A stretch of DNA of 58,240 nt from Shewanella profunda (lineage in GTDB: Bacteria > Pseudomonadota > Gammaproteobacteria > Enterobacterales > Shewanellaceae). Below the pieces are notes generated by a model. It was not told the origin of the DNA. It saw only the letters and a program-made list of their open reading frames with translations, and made no database searches. The stretch is taken from contig NZ_JAKILG010000029.1 of assembly GCF_023283765.1 (NCBI RefSeq), positions 1-58,240 on the forward strand, written 5' to 3'. Of the stretch, positions 49,614-58,240 are shown piece after piece (positions within the stretch are counted from its first letter, which is position 1; every line of letters begins with the position of its first letter). The position numbers and the translations under genes were made by a program.

Positions 49614-50552
49614 GTGAGTATTTTTGTGGTCGAGAAAGCCGAATTTTCATCTTCTTTATATCATCCTAAGCATTGGCCCATGTGGTTTGGCGTATTTTTG
49701 ATGCGTTTAACTCAGTTTCTACCCCTCTCTTGGCAGACGAAACTGGGTAAAGGCTTAGGTCGCTTAGTGATGGTCTTTGCCGCTGGCCGCACCCATACCG
49801 CACGCCGCAACTTAACCCTTTGTTTCCCCGATATGCCTGAGGCTGAACGGGAAAATCTACTCAAACGTAACTTTGAAGAAACGGGCAAAGCGGTTTTCGA
49901 TACCATCAATGCTTGGTGGTGGTCCGATGAAAAAGTGCAACAACACATGAGCATCAAAGGCAAAGAACATGTGCAAGATACGCTCAATGCCGGCCACGGA
50001 GTTATCCTCTTCGCGGTGCATTGTTTACCGTTAGAAATGGGCGCACGTATCTTCGGCCAATTCCAGCCCGGTGTTGGAATTTATCGACCACACAATAATC
50101 CGGTGATGGAATACCTGCAGGTCAAAGGCCGTTTACGCTCGAATAAAGGCCTAGTCTCTAAACGGGATTTACGCCAAATGGTGCGCTGCCTACGTAATCC
50201 CGATGTGATTTGGTACACAGCCGATCAAGACTTTGGCCGCTCAAGCGCCGTATTTATTCCCTTCTATGCCATGCCAGATGCGGCAACCATTACGGGTGCC
50301 TCCACTTTAGCTAAGCTCGGCAAAGCCAAAGTATTGCCCTTTTTTGTGGAACGTACCGCTGGTGATGAAGGATATCGGATTGAAATCATGTCACCACTAG
50401 ATAATTTCCCCGGTGAAGATGAACAGGCCGATGCGATTCGCGGCAACAAGATTATCGAATCGATCATAGATAAGAACCGCGCTCAATATATGTGGTTACA
50501 TCGACGCTTTAAGACCCGTCCAGATCCTACTGACAAGTCTGTATATCAGTAG
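49614..50552 (+). CDS. lpxL: Lipid A biosynthesis lauroyl acyltransferase-type protein
   Basis: Adds a secondary acyl chain to Kdo2-lipid IVA at the inner membrane. 312 residues with an N-terminal membrane-associated helix. The catalytic HX4E motif is H-C-L-P-L-E in AVHCLPLEMGARIFG (near 140). Further motifs: GVGIYRPHNNPVMEY, YTADQDFGR and the C-terminal WLHRRFKTRP. This is the LpxL/HtrB group; LpxM is less likely because of ADQDFG and overall match. A GTG start (49614) is assumed; another GTG lies at 49626. Divergent from hldE. Confidence 0.9.
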   Translation: MSIFVVEKAEFSSSLYHPKHWPMWFGVFLMRLTQFLPLSWQTKLGKGLGRLVMVFAAGRTHTARRNLTLCFPDMPEAERENLLKRNFEETGKAVFDTINAWWWSDEKVQQHMSIKGKEHVQDTLNAGHGVILFAVHCLPLEMGARIFGQFQPGVGIYRPHNNPVMEYLQVKGRLRSNKGLVSKRDLRQMVRCLRNPDVIWYTADQDFGRSSAVFIPFYAMPDAATITGASTLAKLGKAKVLPFFVERTAGDEGYRIEIMSPLDNFPGEDEQADAIRGNKIIESIIDKNRAQYMWLHRRFKTRPDPTDKSVYQ

Positions 50553-50570
50553 TTTAATCGTGTTTCGCTA

Positions 50571-50604
50571 ATAAAAATGCCAGCTCGATTGCTGGCATTT
50601 TTTG
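50571..50604. terminator. Bidirectional terminator between lpxL and the antiporter gene
   Basis: AAATGCCAGC (50575-50584) and GCTGGCATTT (50591-50600) with a 6-nt loop and A and T tracts. Confidence 0.9.
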
Positions 50605-50619
50605 CAAATCCACAGGATG

Positions 50620-52344
50620 CTAGGTTTCTGTAGGTAGACGAATCCCCACATTGGTCACTTTACCCTCATGCAGCCCTGCAACGACCCAATGCAAAGATTG
50701 CCACTGGAAATGATCCCCAATTACCGGATGTGTGCCAAGCTCTGATACCACAAGATCTGCCACAGTCATCTCGGTAGAATTCTCATCCAAGCTCAAACCA
50801 TAGATAGGCGCAAGGTCGGCCAATTTGACATCTGTCTCAATAAAGAAATCACCGAAGAAACGAGGCACTTCCTTAGTCTCAGGCGCTTGGCTAAAGAGAT
50901 TGCTTAGATCTTCTAAACTTCGTTCCTGCCCGAGAACACACAGTATATCTCCGGCTTCTAAGCAAGTACTTCCAGAGGGATGCAACAGTTTATCCCCCCT
51001 AAAAACGGCCGCAATCCTCGTTCCATCAGGCATAGATAACCGCTTTAAGGGTTCACCAATACACCATTTATTTTCGCTCAAACGATAAACAAACACCTCC
51101 CATTCACTACTCGGATAAATCTCAACACCCGAGCGTGAAATGGGCAGCGGCTTTGGGGGTAATTCGACCTTTGCCAAACGTGCGGCAGTGGTTAATGAAG
51201 CCCCTTGAACGAGTAGCGAGACTAACACTACGAAGAAGGCTAAATTGAAATACAACTGAGCCCCAGGTAAGCCCGCCATCATAGGAAATACCGCTAAAAT
51301 AATCGGCACGGCGCCGCGAAGTCCGACCCAAGAAATAAACCAACGGTCGCGGCTGCTAAAACTCTTAAAGGGCAATAAACTCAACCACACCGCCAGTGGG
51401 CGGGCAAATAAGATCATCCCAAATGCCAAGGCAAAACCTGGGAGCAAAATATCAAATAACTCCGAGGGTGTAAGTAGCAAGCCTAATACAAGGAACATAC
51501 CGATTTGGCTGACCCAAGTCATACCATCGAGTACGTTTAAAATGGAATGACGACCACGGGTAGGTTTATTACCGAGGAATAACCCGACTAAGTAAATCGA
51601 TAAAATACCGCTACCGCCCAATTTATTAGATGCGGCATAAATAATAAGTCCACCACTTAGCACTAAAATCGAGTAAAGCCCCTCGGCGAGCTTACTTAAA
51701 TTGACTAATTTCCACAGCATCCATCCACCGCCTAGACCTAAGCAGATCCCCAGACCAAATTGCTTAATAAAACTTATAAGCATAAAGCTGAAGGAAAGCT
51801 CAGAGTCCACATTGGCGAGAATTGCAATCAAAGTGACGGTTAAAAACACCGCCATAGGATCGTTACTGCCGGACTCAATTTCTAAGGTAGCCCCTACCCG
51901 CTCGTTGAGACTACGTCCTTTAAGCAGGGAGAATACCGCAGCAGCATCGGTAGAACCCACAATGGCACCCACAAGTAAACCTTGCAGCCAATGCAAATCA
52001 AACAACCACGCCGCCATCAAGCCAGTAATACTCGTGGTAATCGCAACGCCAAAGGTGGCTAACGATAATGCGGGCCATAGCGCAACCCTAAAACTGGCGA
52101 CACGGGTACGCATACCGCCGTCAAGTAAGATAATCGCGAGGGCTAAGTTACTGACTAAATAAGCAGTCGAATAATCATCAAATAAGATACCACCGAGGCC
52201 ATCCTCCCCGGCCAAAATACCTACTGCAAGGAATATCAATAAAATAGGGATACCTAAACGGGAGGACATAGGACTAAGCAAAACACTCACTGCAGCAAGC
52301 AAGGCACCGATCAGAAAAAAATTATTGATGGAATCTGCATCCAC
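50620..52344 (-). CDS. nhaP2: Potassium/proton antiporter, CPA1 family with TrkA-C domain
   Basis: 574 residues. About twelve helices over 1-395 with the acidic motifs of cation/proton antiporters ([42 protein letters not shown]). They are followed by a TrkA-C/RCK_C domain (about 405-490, [31 protein letters not shown]) and a CorC/HlyC-like C-terminal domain (about 500-574). This order is that of NhaP2/CvrA, which exports K+ or Na+ against protons, often under high internal K+. Exact ion is not known. Confidence 0.88.
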   Translation of the reverse strand: MDADSINNFFLIGALLAAVSVLLSPMSSRLGIPILLIFLAVGILAGEDGLGGILFDDYSTAYLVSNLALAIILLDGGMRTRVASFRVALWPALSLATFGVAITTSITGLMAAWLFDLHWLQGLLVGAIVGSTDAAAVFSLLKGRSLNERVGATLEIESGSNDPMAVFLTVTLIAILANVDSELSFSFMLISFIKQFGLGICLGLGGGWMLWKLVNLSKLAEGLYSILVLSGGLIIYAASNKLGGSGILSIYLVGLFLGNKPTRGRHSILNVLDGMTWVSQIGMFLVLGLLLTPSELFDILLPGFALAFGMILFARPLAVWLSLLPFKSFSSRDRWFISWVGLRGAVPIILAVFPMMAGLPGAQLYFNLAFFVVLVSLLVQGASLTTAARLAKVELPPKPLPISRSGVEIYPSSEWEVFVYRLSENKWCIGEPLKRLSMPDGTRIAAVFRGDKLLHPSGSTCLEAGDILCVLGQERSLEDLSNLFSQAPETKEVPRFFGDFFIETDVKLADLAPIYGLSLDENSTEMTVADLVVSELGTHPVIGDHFQWQSLHWVVAGLHEGKVTNVGIRLPTET

Positions 52345-52767
52345 ACATGCCTCCTTAAATACAGGTTGTTTAGTTAAACGATAGATAAATCACCGAGGTT
52401 AAAAATGACTCAACTGACAATTTTTGTGATTTTATATTAGCACAACGGCACCGAATTATTGGAGTGTTAAATATTAAATTTCAATCATCTACAGGCAAAT
52501 AGCGCTAATCGTAACTTTGTATTAGCTTTTGTATAAAAACCAATAAAAACACCAAATCTACGATAACATCAACAACCCAACAAATTAAAACTAAAAACAT
52601 TAAATATCAAACAATTAAAAAATACAATGTCAATTAAAACTCAGCTATTCGACGCAAAAACTAGACAATAACCCTATAGAAACACCTACATAATCTAAGA
52701 ATCAGTACAAAGTACAACAACACCAATAAAAATAGCGAGTTATAAGATAAAAATCTAAAGACGATTT

Positions 52768-52824
52768 GTTTTAAGGACATAGCTCATCTTGTAGTGTCAT
52801 AAAAACAATGAATGTCATTATGAC
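52768..52824 (+). promoter_or_regulatory. Three GT-N7-AC sites, candidate NorR enhancers
   Basis: Matches to GT-N7-AC at 52768-52778 (GTTTTAAGGAC), 52796-52806 (GTCATAAAAAC) and 52814-52824 (GTCATTATGAC). The last lies in TGTCAT-T-ATGACA, with exact arms around one base. Known E. coli norVW control uses three such NorR sites upstream of a sigma-54 promoter. The pattern is short, so a chance match for any one site is plausible; the cluster upstream of norB is the evidence. Confidence 0.6.
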
Positions 52825-52901
52825 ACCTAATAACGCTATCAAAAAGACAATAATCATAATGTAAAATTAAAATAATACCTTAATTTCAACGAGATAAATA
52901 T

Positions 52902-52917
52902 TGGCACGTTTCGAGCT
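52902..52917 (+). promoter_or_regulatory. Sigma-54 promoter for norB
   Basis: TGGCAC with GG at 52903-52904 and GC at 52915-52916 gives the exact GG-N10-GC spacing; the -24 half is near consensus (TTGGCACG) and the -12 half is GAGCT rather than TTGCA. Start of transcription would be near 52928, about 36 bp before the norB ATG. Confidence 0.65.
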
Positions 52918-52963
52918 ATAGCTAATACAAAGGTATCAAAATGACGTTGTATTAAGGGGATTT

Positions 52964-55249
52964 ATGAGCAAACAAAAACTCACAGTAATTGCACTATTAT
53001 TAGTGCTAATTGCTTCATTTACGGTACTGCTTAGCATAGGCAGTGAAATTTATCGGGAAAAACCACCCATTCCAACAGCCTTCACCGATGCCAGCGGGAA
53101 CACCGTCTTTAGTGAACAAGATATAGAACAAGGCCAATTAGTATGGCGGTCTATGGGAGGTCATCAACTGGGCTCCATTTGGGGACATGGTTCTTACGTC
53201 GCCCCAGATTGGACGGCGGATTGGTTACATAAAGAAGCCGAAGCTTGGCTCGATATCAGTGCGAAGGAGCAATACCAACAACCCTTTGAACAATTAACCA
53301 ATCCTGTAAAGGCAGGCTTAGAACAAGCACTGAGGGACGATTTACGTCGCAATACTGTAGAACAGCAGGTCGATGGTACTAGCATTATCAGATTATCTAC
53401 AACACGAGTTGCAGCCATCAGTAGAGTCAGTCAGCATTACCTTTCGCTGTTTGGTAGCGATCCTGAACTCAGATCCCTACGCGAACAATACGCAATGAAA
53501 GAAGGCACAGTGCCCGACATCACTCGCCGTGAGCAACTCAATGCCTTTCTTTTCTGGGGCGCATGGGCCGCGATAACAGAACGTCCTGATGCTTCATATA
53601 CTTATACAAATAACTGGCCCTTTGATCCGCAGCTAGGCAATACGCCAACCTCGGATAACATTGTTTGGTCAATTCTGAGTATCATCACCTTAATCGCTGG
53701 GATTGGCGCATTAATCTGGCATCACGCCAGTGGTAAGCACGAAAGTCTACCTAAACCCGCCGAGCACGATCCGCTATTCATGGCTAAACCTACCGCCTCA
53801 CAAAAAGCGGTTGGTAAATATTTTATTACCGCGATTGGGCTCTTTTTACTACAAATTTTACTCGGCGGTATTACCGCCCACTATGCGGTAGAAGGACAGG
53901 AATTCTATGGTTTACCCATTTCAGAAATTCTACCCTACTCTGTCACTCGTACTTGGCATACTCAATTAGCGGTATTCTGGATTGCTACGGCTTGGCTAGG
54001 AACAGGATTATATATTGCCCCAGCATTATCCGGTCATGAGCCTAAATACCAACGCCTTGGTGTTAACGTGCTATGGGTTGCCTTAGTCGTGATTGTGCTC
54101 GGTTCCATGGCTGGCGAGTGGATGGGAGTACAACAGTACTTCGACCTCGATATGAATTTCCTTTTCGGCCATCAAGGCTATGAATACATAGATTTAGGCC
54201 GTGTATGGCAAATACTGCTGTTAATTGGACTATTAATTTGGTTAGCCCTAGTCACTGCAGCAATGAAACCTGCGCTCAAAGTCCAAAGTGAAATGCGACC
54301 CGTTATATGGGTACTTTACGCCTCCTGCGTCGCTATTGGATTATTCTATGGCGCAGGTCTTTTTATGGGTAAACACTCTAACCTCGCGATTGCCGAATAC
54401 TGGCGTTGGTGGGTGGTGCATTTGTGGGTCGAAGGCTTCTTTGAAACCTTCGCAACAGCCGTTATCGCTTTGATGTTAGTTCGCCTAGGCTTGATACGCG
54501 GTCGCAGCGCCAACAGTGCCGTACTTTTTACCACTGTGATCTTTTTAACTGGCGGATTAATTGGCACCTTACACCACTTATATTTTACCGGTACGCCAAC
54601 ATCCGTTATTGCTTGGGGTGCGATTTTCTCCGCATTAGAAGTAGTCCCATTAGCCATTATTGGTTTTGAGGCAATGGAAACATATCGTCTACGCAAAGCC
54701 AGCCACTGGATGCAAAGATATCATTGGGCGATTATGTTCTTTGTCGCCACTGCATTTTGGAATTTAGTCGGTGCTGGCATACTGGGGTTTCTTATCAATC
54801 CACCTATCGCCCTCTATTACATACAAGGCTTAAACACAACGGCCACCCACGCTCATGCGGCTTTTATGGGAGTATATGGCATGTTAGGTATGGGCTTGAT
54901 GCTCTTCTGTTTACGCGGATTAACAGGCAAGATGCAATGGAATGAAAAAATGCTAAAGGGCGCCTTCTGGAGCCTCAATATAGGGCTTGCTGCTATGGTC
55001 TTTATGTCACTGTTACCTGTGGGGATTACGCAATTTTTCGCCGTAATCGACCATGGTTATTGGTATGCTCGCTCGCCTGAAGTCATCCACAGTCCATTGG
55101 TAGAAAGACTCGTATGGATGCGAATGTTTGGTGACGTTATCTTCAGTGTCGGCGGTTTGTTGATGGGAACATTCCTGTTCGATCTGATTAAAAAAGCACT
55201 GAATAAAACACCGCAAGTTCAGCATGAATTACTCGAACCCAATCGCTAA
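52964..55249 (+). CDS. norB: Quinol-dependent nitric oxide reductase (qNOR), single subunit
   Basis: Reduces 2 NO to N2O with electrons from quinol, in the cytoplasmic membrane. 761 residues: a periplasmic N-terminal extension (about 30-220, fused NorC-like part lacking heme c) followed by a heme-copper oxidase core of about 12 helices. Histidine ligands appear in TWHTQLAVFW, WWVVHLWVEG..., LHHLYFTG and THAHAAFMGVYG. GVQQYFDLDMNFLFGHQG is typical of qNOR. It serves NO detoxification as much as respiration; no other denitrification genes are in view. Confidence 0.93.
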   Translation: MSKQKLTVIALLLVLIASFTVLLSIGSEIYREKPPIPTAFTDASGNTVFSEQDIEQGQLVWRSMGGHQLGSIWGHGSYVAPDWTADWLHKEAEAWLDISAKEQYQQPFEQLTNPVKAGLEQALRDDLRRNTVEQQVDGTSIIRLSTTRVAAISRVSQHYLSLFGSDPELRSLREQYAMKEGTVPDITRREQLNAFLFWGAWAAITERPDASYTYTNNWPFDPQLGNTPTSDNIVWSILSIITLIAGIGALIWHHASGKHESLPKPAEHDPLFMAKPTASQKAVGKYFITAIGLFLLQILLGGITAHYAVEGQEFYGLPISEILPYSVTRTWHTQLAVFWIATAWLGTGLYIAPALSGHEPKYQRLGVNVLWVALVVIVLGSMAGEWMGVQQYFDLDMNFLFGHQGYEYIDLGRVWQILLLIGLLIWLALVTAAMKPALKVQSEMRPVIWVLYASCVAIGLFYGAGLFMGKHSNLAIAEYWRWWVVHLWVEGFFETFATAVIALMLVRLGLIRGRSANSAVLFTTVIFLTGGLIGTLHHLYFTGTPTSVIAWGAIFSALEVVPLAIIGFEAMETYRLRKASHWMQRYHWAIMFFVATAFWNLVGAGILGFLINPPIALYYIQGLNTTATHAHAAFMGVYGMLGMGLMLFCLRGLTGKMQWNEKMLKGAFWSLNIGLAAMVFMSLLPVGITQFFAVIDHGYWYARSPEVIHSPLVERLVWMRMFGDVIFSVGGLLMGTFLFDLIKKALNKTPQVQHELLEPNR

Positions 55250-55266
55250 CATCCTATTTAAACCAG

Positions 55267-55296
55267 TCCAAGGCATCGTTTGCGGTGCCTTGGATT
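55267..55296 (+). terminator. Hairpin after norB
   Basis: TCCAAGGCA (55267-55275) pairs with TGCCTTGGA (55286-55294) and is followed by TTT. It may limit read-through from norB into norR. Confidence 0.7.
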
Positions 55297-55456
55297 TAGC
55301 TAACCACAGTGGGTCTAGCCACCACGTATCAAACCGTATTTCATTGACTCATTTACATAATAACTCAACTTAGAAGTTCAAAGCAGACTGGTATTGTCTA
55401 AACTACCTGTGTCAATATCACAATTATTTACGTTCACTGAATACACTGGAGTTTGT

Positions 55457-57010
55457 ATGGCATTAAGTCAAACCGATCTGACCCGTATTGCCCTTGATAT
55501 CACTTCAGGTTTAGGTCATAGGGATCGTTTCTCGCGTTTACTGGATACCGTAAGACAAAATCTCCACTGTAACGCCGCAGCACTGCTCACTTTCCATGGA
55601 CAATACTTTACGCCACTCGCCATCAATGGCTTAAATGACGATGTGCTCGGTAGACGGTTTATCCTCAGTGAACACCCAAGGCTTGAAGCCATTGCAAGGG
55701 CGGGTGATATAGTGCGTTTCCCCGCAGACAGTGAGCTGCCCGATCCCTATGACGGTTTAATCCCGAATCGAGCCGACCAACTAAAAGTACACGCCTGCAT
55801 TGGCCTGCCGCTATTTTCCGATGAACGCCTTATCGGTGCAGTCACTATCGATGCGTTTGATCCGCTGCAATTTGATCAATTTAGCAATACCGAGCTACGC
55901 AGTTTAAGTGCTATCGCGGCGGCTTCTTTAAGTAATGCGCTACTGGTAGAAAAACTCGAGCGTTTGGCCCTTAATAGCCACGCCACCCATACTGAGGAAA
56001 ATGGTCCAAACTTGAATACGGATGGCGAACTTATTGGTCATTCTCCCATCATACAAAGTCTAAATCGGGAGATTGAAGTCGTTGCCCACAGTGATCTCAA
56101 TGTATTAATCCTAGGGGAAACAGGTACAGGCAAAGAATTAGTCGCCCAAGCGATACATCAAAAATCGGCAAGAGGGACTAAAGCCTTAGTCTACCTAAAT
56201 TGTGCAGCACTACCCGAGTCGGTCGCAGAGAGTGAACTCTTTGGACATGTAAAAGGCGCCTTTACTGGCGCAATAAGCCATCGCAGTGGCAAATTCGAAA
56301 CGGCAGATAAGGGCACTCTATTTTTAGATGAAATCGGCGAATTGCCACTCACGCTACAAGCAAAATTACTGCGAGTATTACAATATGGTGATCTACAAAG
56401 AGTAGGAGACGATCGCAGTCTAAAAGTCGATGTACGGATTATTGCCGCCACCAACAAAGTACTCAAAACCGAAGTGCTAGAGGGACGCTTTAGAGCCGAT
56501 CTCTACCACAGATTGAGCGTATTCCCGCTATTAGTACCACCACTACGGGAACGTGGACAGGATATCACGCTATTAAGTGGTTTCTTTGCCGAGCGTTACA
56601 GGCAAAAGCTTGGGATGAAACAAATCAACTTTAGTCCCACCAGCTTATTACTACTCAACCAATACACTTGGCCTGGTAATGTACGTGAGTTAGAACATGC
56701 AATTCACAGGGCAACAGTTCTGGCTCGCGTATCCGCCGAAAACGGCTGCTGCACAATTGAGCCGCAGCATTTTGACTTACCACTCAAACTCAACCCCCTC
56801 GAAACGAGCCAATCAATAGCGACTAGCGATGCGTCCGCACGAGAAACGAGGGAATTTTTAAACTTAACGCTTGCGACTGAGTCATTTCAGAGCGACTACA
56901 TTAAGCGCGTCTTTGCAACGCAAAATAATAATTGGGCCGCCACGGCGAGGGTATTAGGAGTCGATCCGGGCAATCTACACCGCTTAGCCAAACGTTTAAA
57001 GTTAAAATAA
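55457..57010 (+). CDS. norR: NO-sensing sigma-54 activator NorR
   Basis: Activates nor genes when NO binds the non-heme iron in its N-terminal GAF domain. 517 residues from the ATG at 55457 (GGAG upstream); the longer frame start at 55394 is rejected. Domains: GAF (about 20-185, [20 protein letters not shown]), AAA+ (Walker A G220-ETGTGKE, GAFTGA loop 267-272, [10 protein letters not shown]) and C-terminal Fis-type helix-turn-helix ([20 protein letters not shown]). It lies downstream of norB in the same direction, unlike divergent norR-norVW in E. coli. Confidence 0.95.
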   Translation: MALSQTDLTRIALDITSGLGHRDRFSRLLDTVRQNLHCNAAALLTFHGQYFTPLAINGLNDDVLGRRFILSEHPRLEAIARAGDIVRFPADSELPDPYDGLIPNRADQLKVHACIGLPLFSDERLIGAVTIDAFDPLQFDQFSNTELRSLSAIAAASLSNALLVEKLERLALNSHATHTEENGPNLNTDGELIGHSPIIQSLNREIEVVAHSDLNVLILGETGTGKELVAQAIHQKSARGTKALVYLNCAALPESVAESELFGHVKGAFTGAISHRSGKFETADKGTLFLDEIGELPLTLQAKLLRVLQYGDLQRVGDDRSLKVDVRIIAATNKVLKTEVLEGRFRADLYHRLSVFPLLVPPLRERGQDITLLSGFFAERYRQKLGMKQINFSPTSLLLLNQYTWPGNVRELEHAIHRATVLARVSAENGCCTIEPQHFDLPLKLNPLETSQSIATSDASARETREFLNLTLATESFQSDYIKRVFATQNNNWAATARVLGVDPGNLHRLAKRLKLK

Positions 57011-57129
57011 GCGATAAATACACTGTACGGATCAGATTTCAGTTGAAATAATGTTCAAAATAAGGAAGGATGCGAGCTTCGCGCGCCAGAGCATATTGCC
57101 CGTCAATTTGCCGCTCTATTTTAGGTAGA

Positions 57130-57155
57130 AAAAGCAGCGTTAAACACGCTTTTTT
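57130..57155 (+). terminator. Terminator after norR
   Basis: AGCGT (57136-57140) and ACGCT (57146-57150) with flanking A and T tracts. Confidence 0.7.
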
Positions 57156-57181
57156 ATTAACAGGAATCGTAGTATCCGCTT

Positions 57182-58096
57182 ATGAGTATGCTTCGCACCA
57201 CAGCTATATTATTGACTTTGGTTTTCCCAAGTCTCTCCGCTTTAGCAACGGAATACCCTTTACCGGCTTCTCCAAGTCGGTTAGTTGGCGAGAACCATTA
57301 TTACACTGTGCCAGAGGGTAAACACACCCTAGAAGATATCGCGGCTCAATTCCAACTTGGTCTAAGTAACTTGATGGAAGCCAATCCCGGTGTCGATCCA
57401 TTCTTACCTAGACCCGGTAGCCAGCTTTTAATTCCACACCAATTAATTCTGCCAAATGCCCCACGTGAAGGCATAGTGATTAACGTGGCGGAAATGCGCT
57501 TGTATTACTATCCAAAGGGTAAAAAGACCGTTGAAGTGCTCCCTATCGGTATTGGACAAATTGGCAAAGATACACCAGAAAACTGGGTAACCAGCGTTCA
57601 ACGTAAACGGGCAAATCCCACTTGGACACCTACGCCGCGGATCCGTAAAGAATACGCCGCTAAAGGTGAAATTCTGCCAGCAGTATGGCCAGCGGGCCCT
57701 GATAACCCAATGGGGTTATATGCACTCTATATTGGCAACCTGTATGCTATCCATGGTACCAACGCCAGCTTTGGTATTGGTTTACGTGTGAGCCAAGGAT
57801 GTGTGCGGTTACGCCATGAAGATATCGAACATTTATTTAAAACCGTGCCCGTTGGAACTCGTGTGCAATTTGTGAATCAACCGATTAAAGCCACCGAAGA
57901 GCCAGACGGTAAACGCTATTTAGCGGTACATCAGCCACTGTCGCGTACCATTGCAGAATTTGAATCAAATGAACCTGTTGCCATCTCATTGCCAAAGGAT
58001 ATTGTCAAATTTATCGCTAAGGCAGATACCGATTCTTCTGTGATCAAAAAACTGCTTGATGAACGTACTGGCGTGCCCACAATTATCAACCAGTAA
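57182..58096 (+). CDS. L,D-transpeptidase (YkuD/ErfK family) with LysM-like domain
   Basis: Periplasmic enzyme that makes mDAP-mDAP cross-links or attaches Lpp-type proteins to peptidoglycan. 304 residues. Signal peptide about 1-22 (cleavage after ALA); LysM-like repeat (about 39-83, [40 protein letters not shown]); then YkuD domain (about 95-230) with H191 in YAIHGTN and the active-site S204-QG-C207-V-R209. A C-terminal extension of about 70 residues follows. It resembles ErfK/YcfS/YbiS; which of these it equals cannot be told. Confidence 0.92.
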   Translation: MSMLRTTAILLTLVFPSLSALATEYPLPASPSRLVGENHYYTVPEGKHTLEDIAAQFQLGLSNLMEANPGVDPFLPRPGSQLLIPHQLILPNAPREGIVINVAEMRLYYYPKGKKTVEVLPIGIGQIGKDTPENWVTSVQRKRANPTWTPTPRIRKEYAAKGEILPAVWPAGPDNPMGLYALYIGNLYAIHGTNASFGIGLRVSQGCVRLRHEDIEHLFKTVPVGTRVQFVNQPIKATEEPDGKRYLAVHQPLSRTIAEFESNEPVAISLPKDIVKFIAKADTDSSVIKKLLDERTGVPTIINQ

Positions 58097-58112
58097 TCAT
58101 CTTGGCATAGTC

Positions 58113-58132
58113 AAAAAAATACCCGCTACTGC
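58113..58132 (+). terminator. Terminator of the L,D-transpeptidase gene, apparently cut by an IS
   Basis: AATACCCGC (58118-58126), loop TACT and then only GC of the right arm; the sequence then changes to an IS50-like end. A complete hairpin would continue GGGTATT. This break is what suggests insertion here. Confidence 0.55.
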
Positions 58133-58240
58133 CTGTCTCTTATACACAAATCCCCCGATAAATTCGGGGGATTTTTTTGAACTCGCGCTGATGTTGTTGA
58201 TCTGATCTACAAAACAACTTTAGGCGCACGCTATGAATTT
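58133..58240 (+). mobile_element. Left end of an IS4-family, IS50-like insertion sequence (truncated by window)
   Basis: CTGTCTCTTATACACA (58133-58148) matches the Tn5/IS50 outside end (CTGACTCTTATACACA) at 15 of 16 bases. A terminator hairpin AAATCCCCCGA/TCGGGGGATTT (58148-58174) with a T-run shields the element from outside transcripts. Two adjacent GATC (Dam) sites at 58199-58207 sit ahead of a start codon at 58233, as in IS50/IS10 control. The end-to-ATG distance is 100 bp (IS50 about 93). Transposase itself is outside the window. Confidence 0.75.
58233..58240 (+). CDS. Possible transposase start (partial)
   Basis: ATG AAT TT is the last sequence in view, 8 bp after an AGG. Position relative to the IS end fits a tnp start, but only two codons are visible. 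Confidence 0.3.

Larger units (their letters stand above)
52345..52963. other. AT-rich regulatory region upstream of norB
   Basis: About 620 bp, extremely AT-rich, no coding frame. It carries the predicted norB promoter elements listed separately (52768-52917) and, on the left, the antiporter promoter. Confidence 0.6.

Noticed and set aside
58133..58148. Possible Nextera adapter contamination (mosaic end CTGTCTCTTATACACA)
   Set aside because: The adapter continues TCT, whereas here AAATCCCCCG and a structured native-looking sequence follow, with Dam sites and a start codon at IS-like spacing. An IS end is the better reading.
1..58240. CRISPR arrays, tRNA and rRNA genes, prophage
   Set aside because: Not seen. 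There are no regularly spaced direct repeats, no cloverleaf with CCA or T-loop GTTCRA, and no phage structural genes in any frame.

Overview
The window reads as chromosomal DNA of a Shewanella-type gammaproteobacterium. This rests on the gene set and neighbourhoods: prfB-lysS, a chemoreceptor and chrA beside a giant formate dehydrogenase-like protein, an integron integrase of the Shewanella/Vibrio kind, and a quinol-type nitric oxide reductase next to norR. It also rests on moderate GC content with AT-rich intergenic DNA. No rRNA, tRNA, CRISPR array or prophage was seen.

The left edge (1-1825) is a chromosomal integron platform. It has an integrase gene under a perfect LexA box, an attI-side core site, one short cassette with no obvious gene, and a long VCR-like attC site whose cassette continues off the window. 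From 1.9 to 7.5 kb come nfsB, a DnaJ-related protein, a DsbA-family protein with an unusual CHNC active site and a possible GlyGly-CTERM tail, a hemG/cytochrome b pair and a conserved protein of unknown role.

Sulfur assimilation occupies two blocks, both on the minus strand. At 7.5-13.3 kb the order of transcription is cobA (siroheme), cysD, cysN, an SLC13-type permease and cysC. At 38.7-43.1 kb it is cysJ, cysI, cysH. Together these take sulfate to sulfide, with the permease probably doing the uptake. Between the blocks lie envelope genes (pldA, a degenerate S41-protease-like protein, pbpG, a lipoprotein), translation genes (prfB with its programmed frameshift, lysS), and the formate dehydrogenase/GltD fusion with a chemoreceptor and chrA. 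Then come rlmC, a short GlpD-like oxidase, the divergent ohrR/ohr pair sharing an 18-bp palindrome, a thioredoxin/DsbD-like fusion, a small motility-type protein, an unknown exported protein and mtgA.

The right part carries pntAB, a TetR regulator, hldE translationally coupled to a HExxH protein, an LpxL-type acyltransferase, a K+/H+ antiporter, the norB-norR nitric oxide module with a sigma-54 promoter and three GT-N7-AC sites, and an L,D-transpeptidase. The window ends in what looks like the left end of an IS50/Tn5-like insertion sequence, apparently inserted in the transpeptidase gene's terminator.

Most of the window is ordinary core genome. The parts most worth a second look are the iterated motif in the attI-intI interval, the CHNC/GlyGly-CTERM DsbA, the formate dehydrogenase fusion, the three-way-junction element at 3964-4018, the pseudo-protease, and the IS end at 58133.
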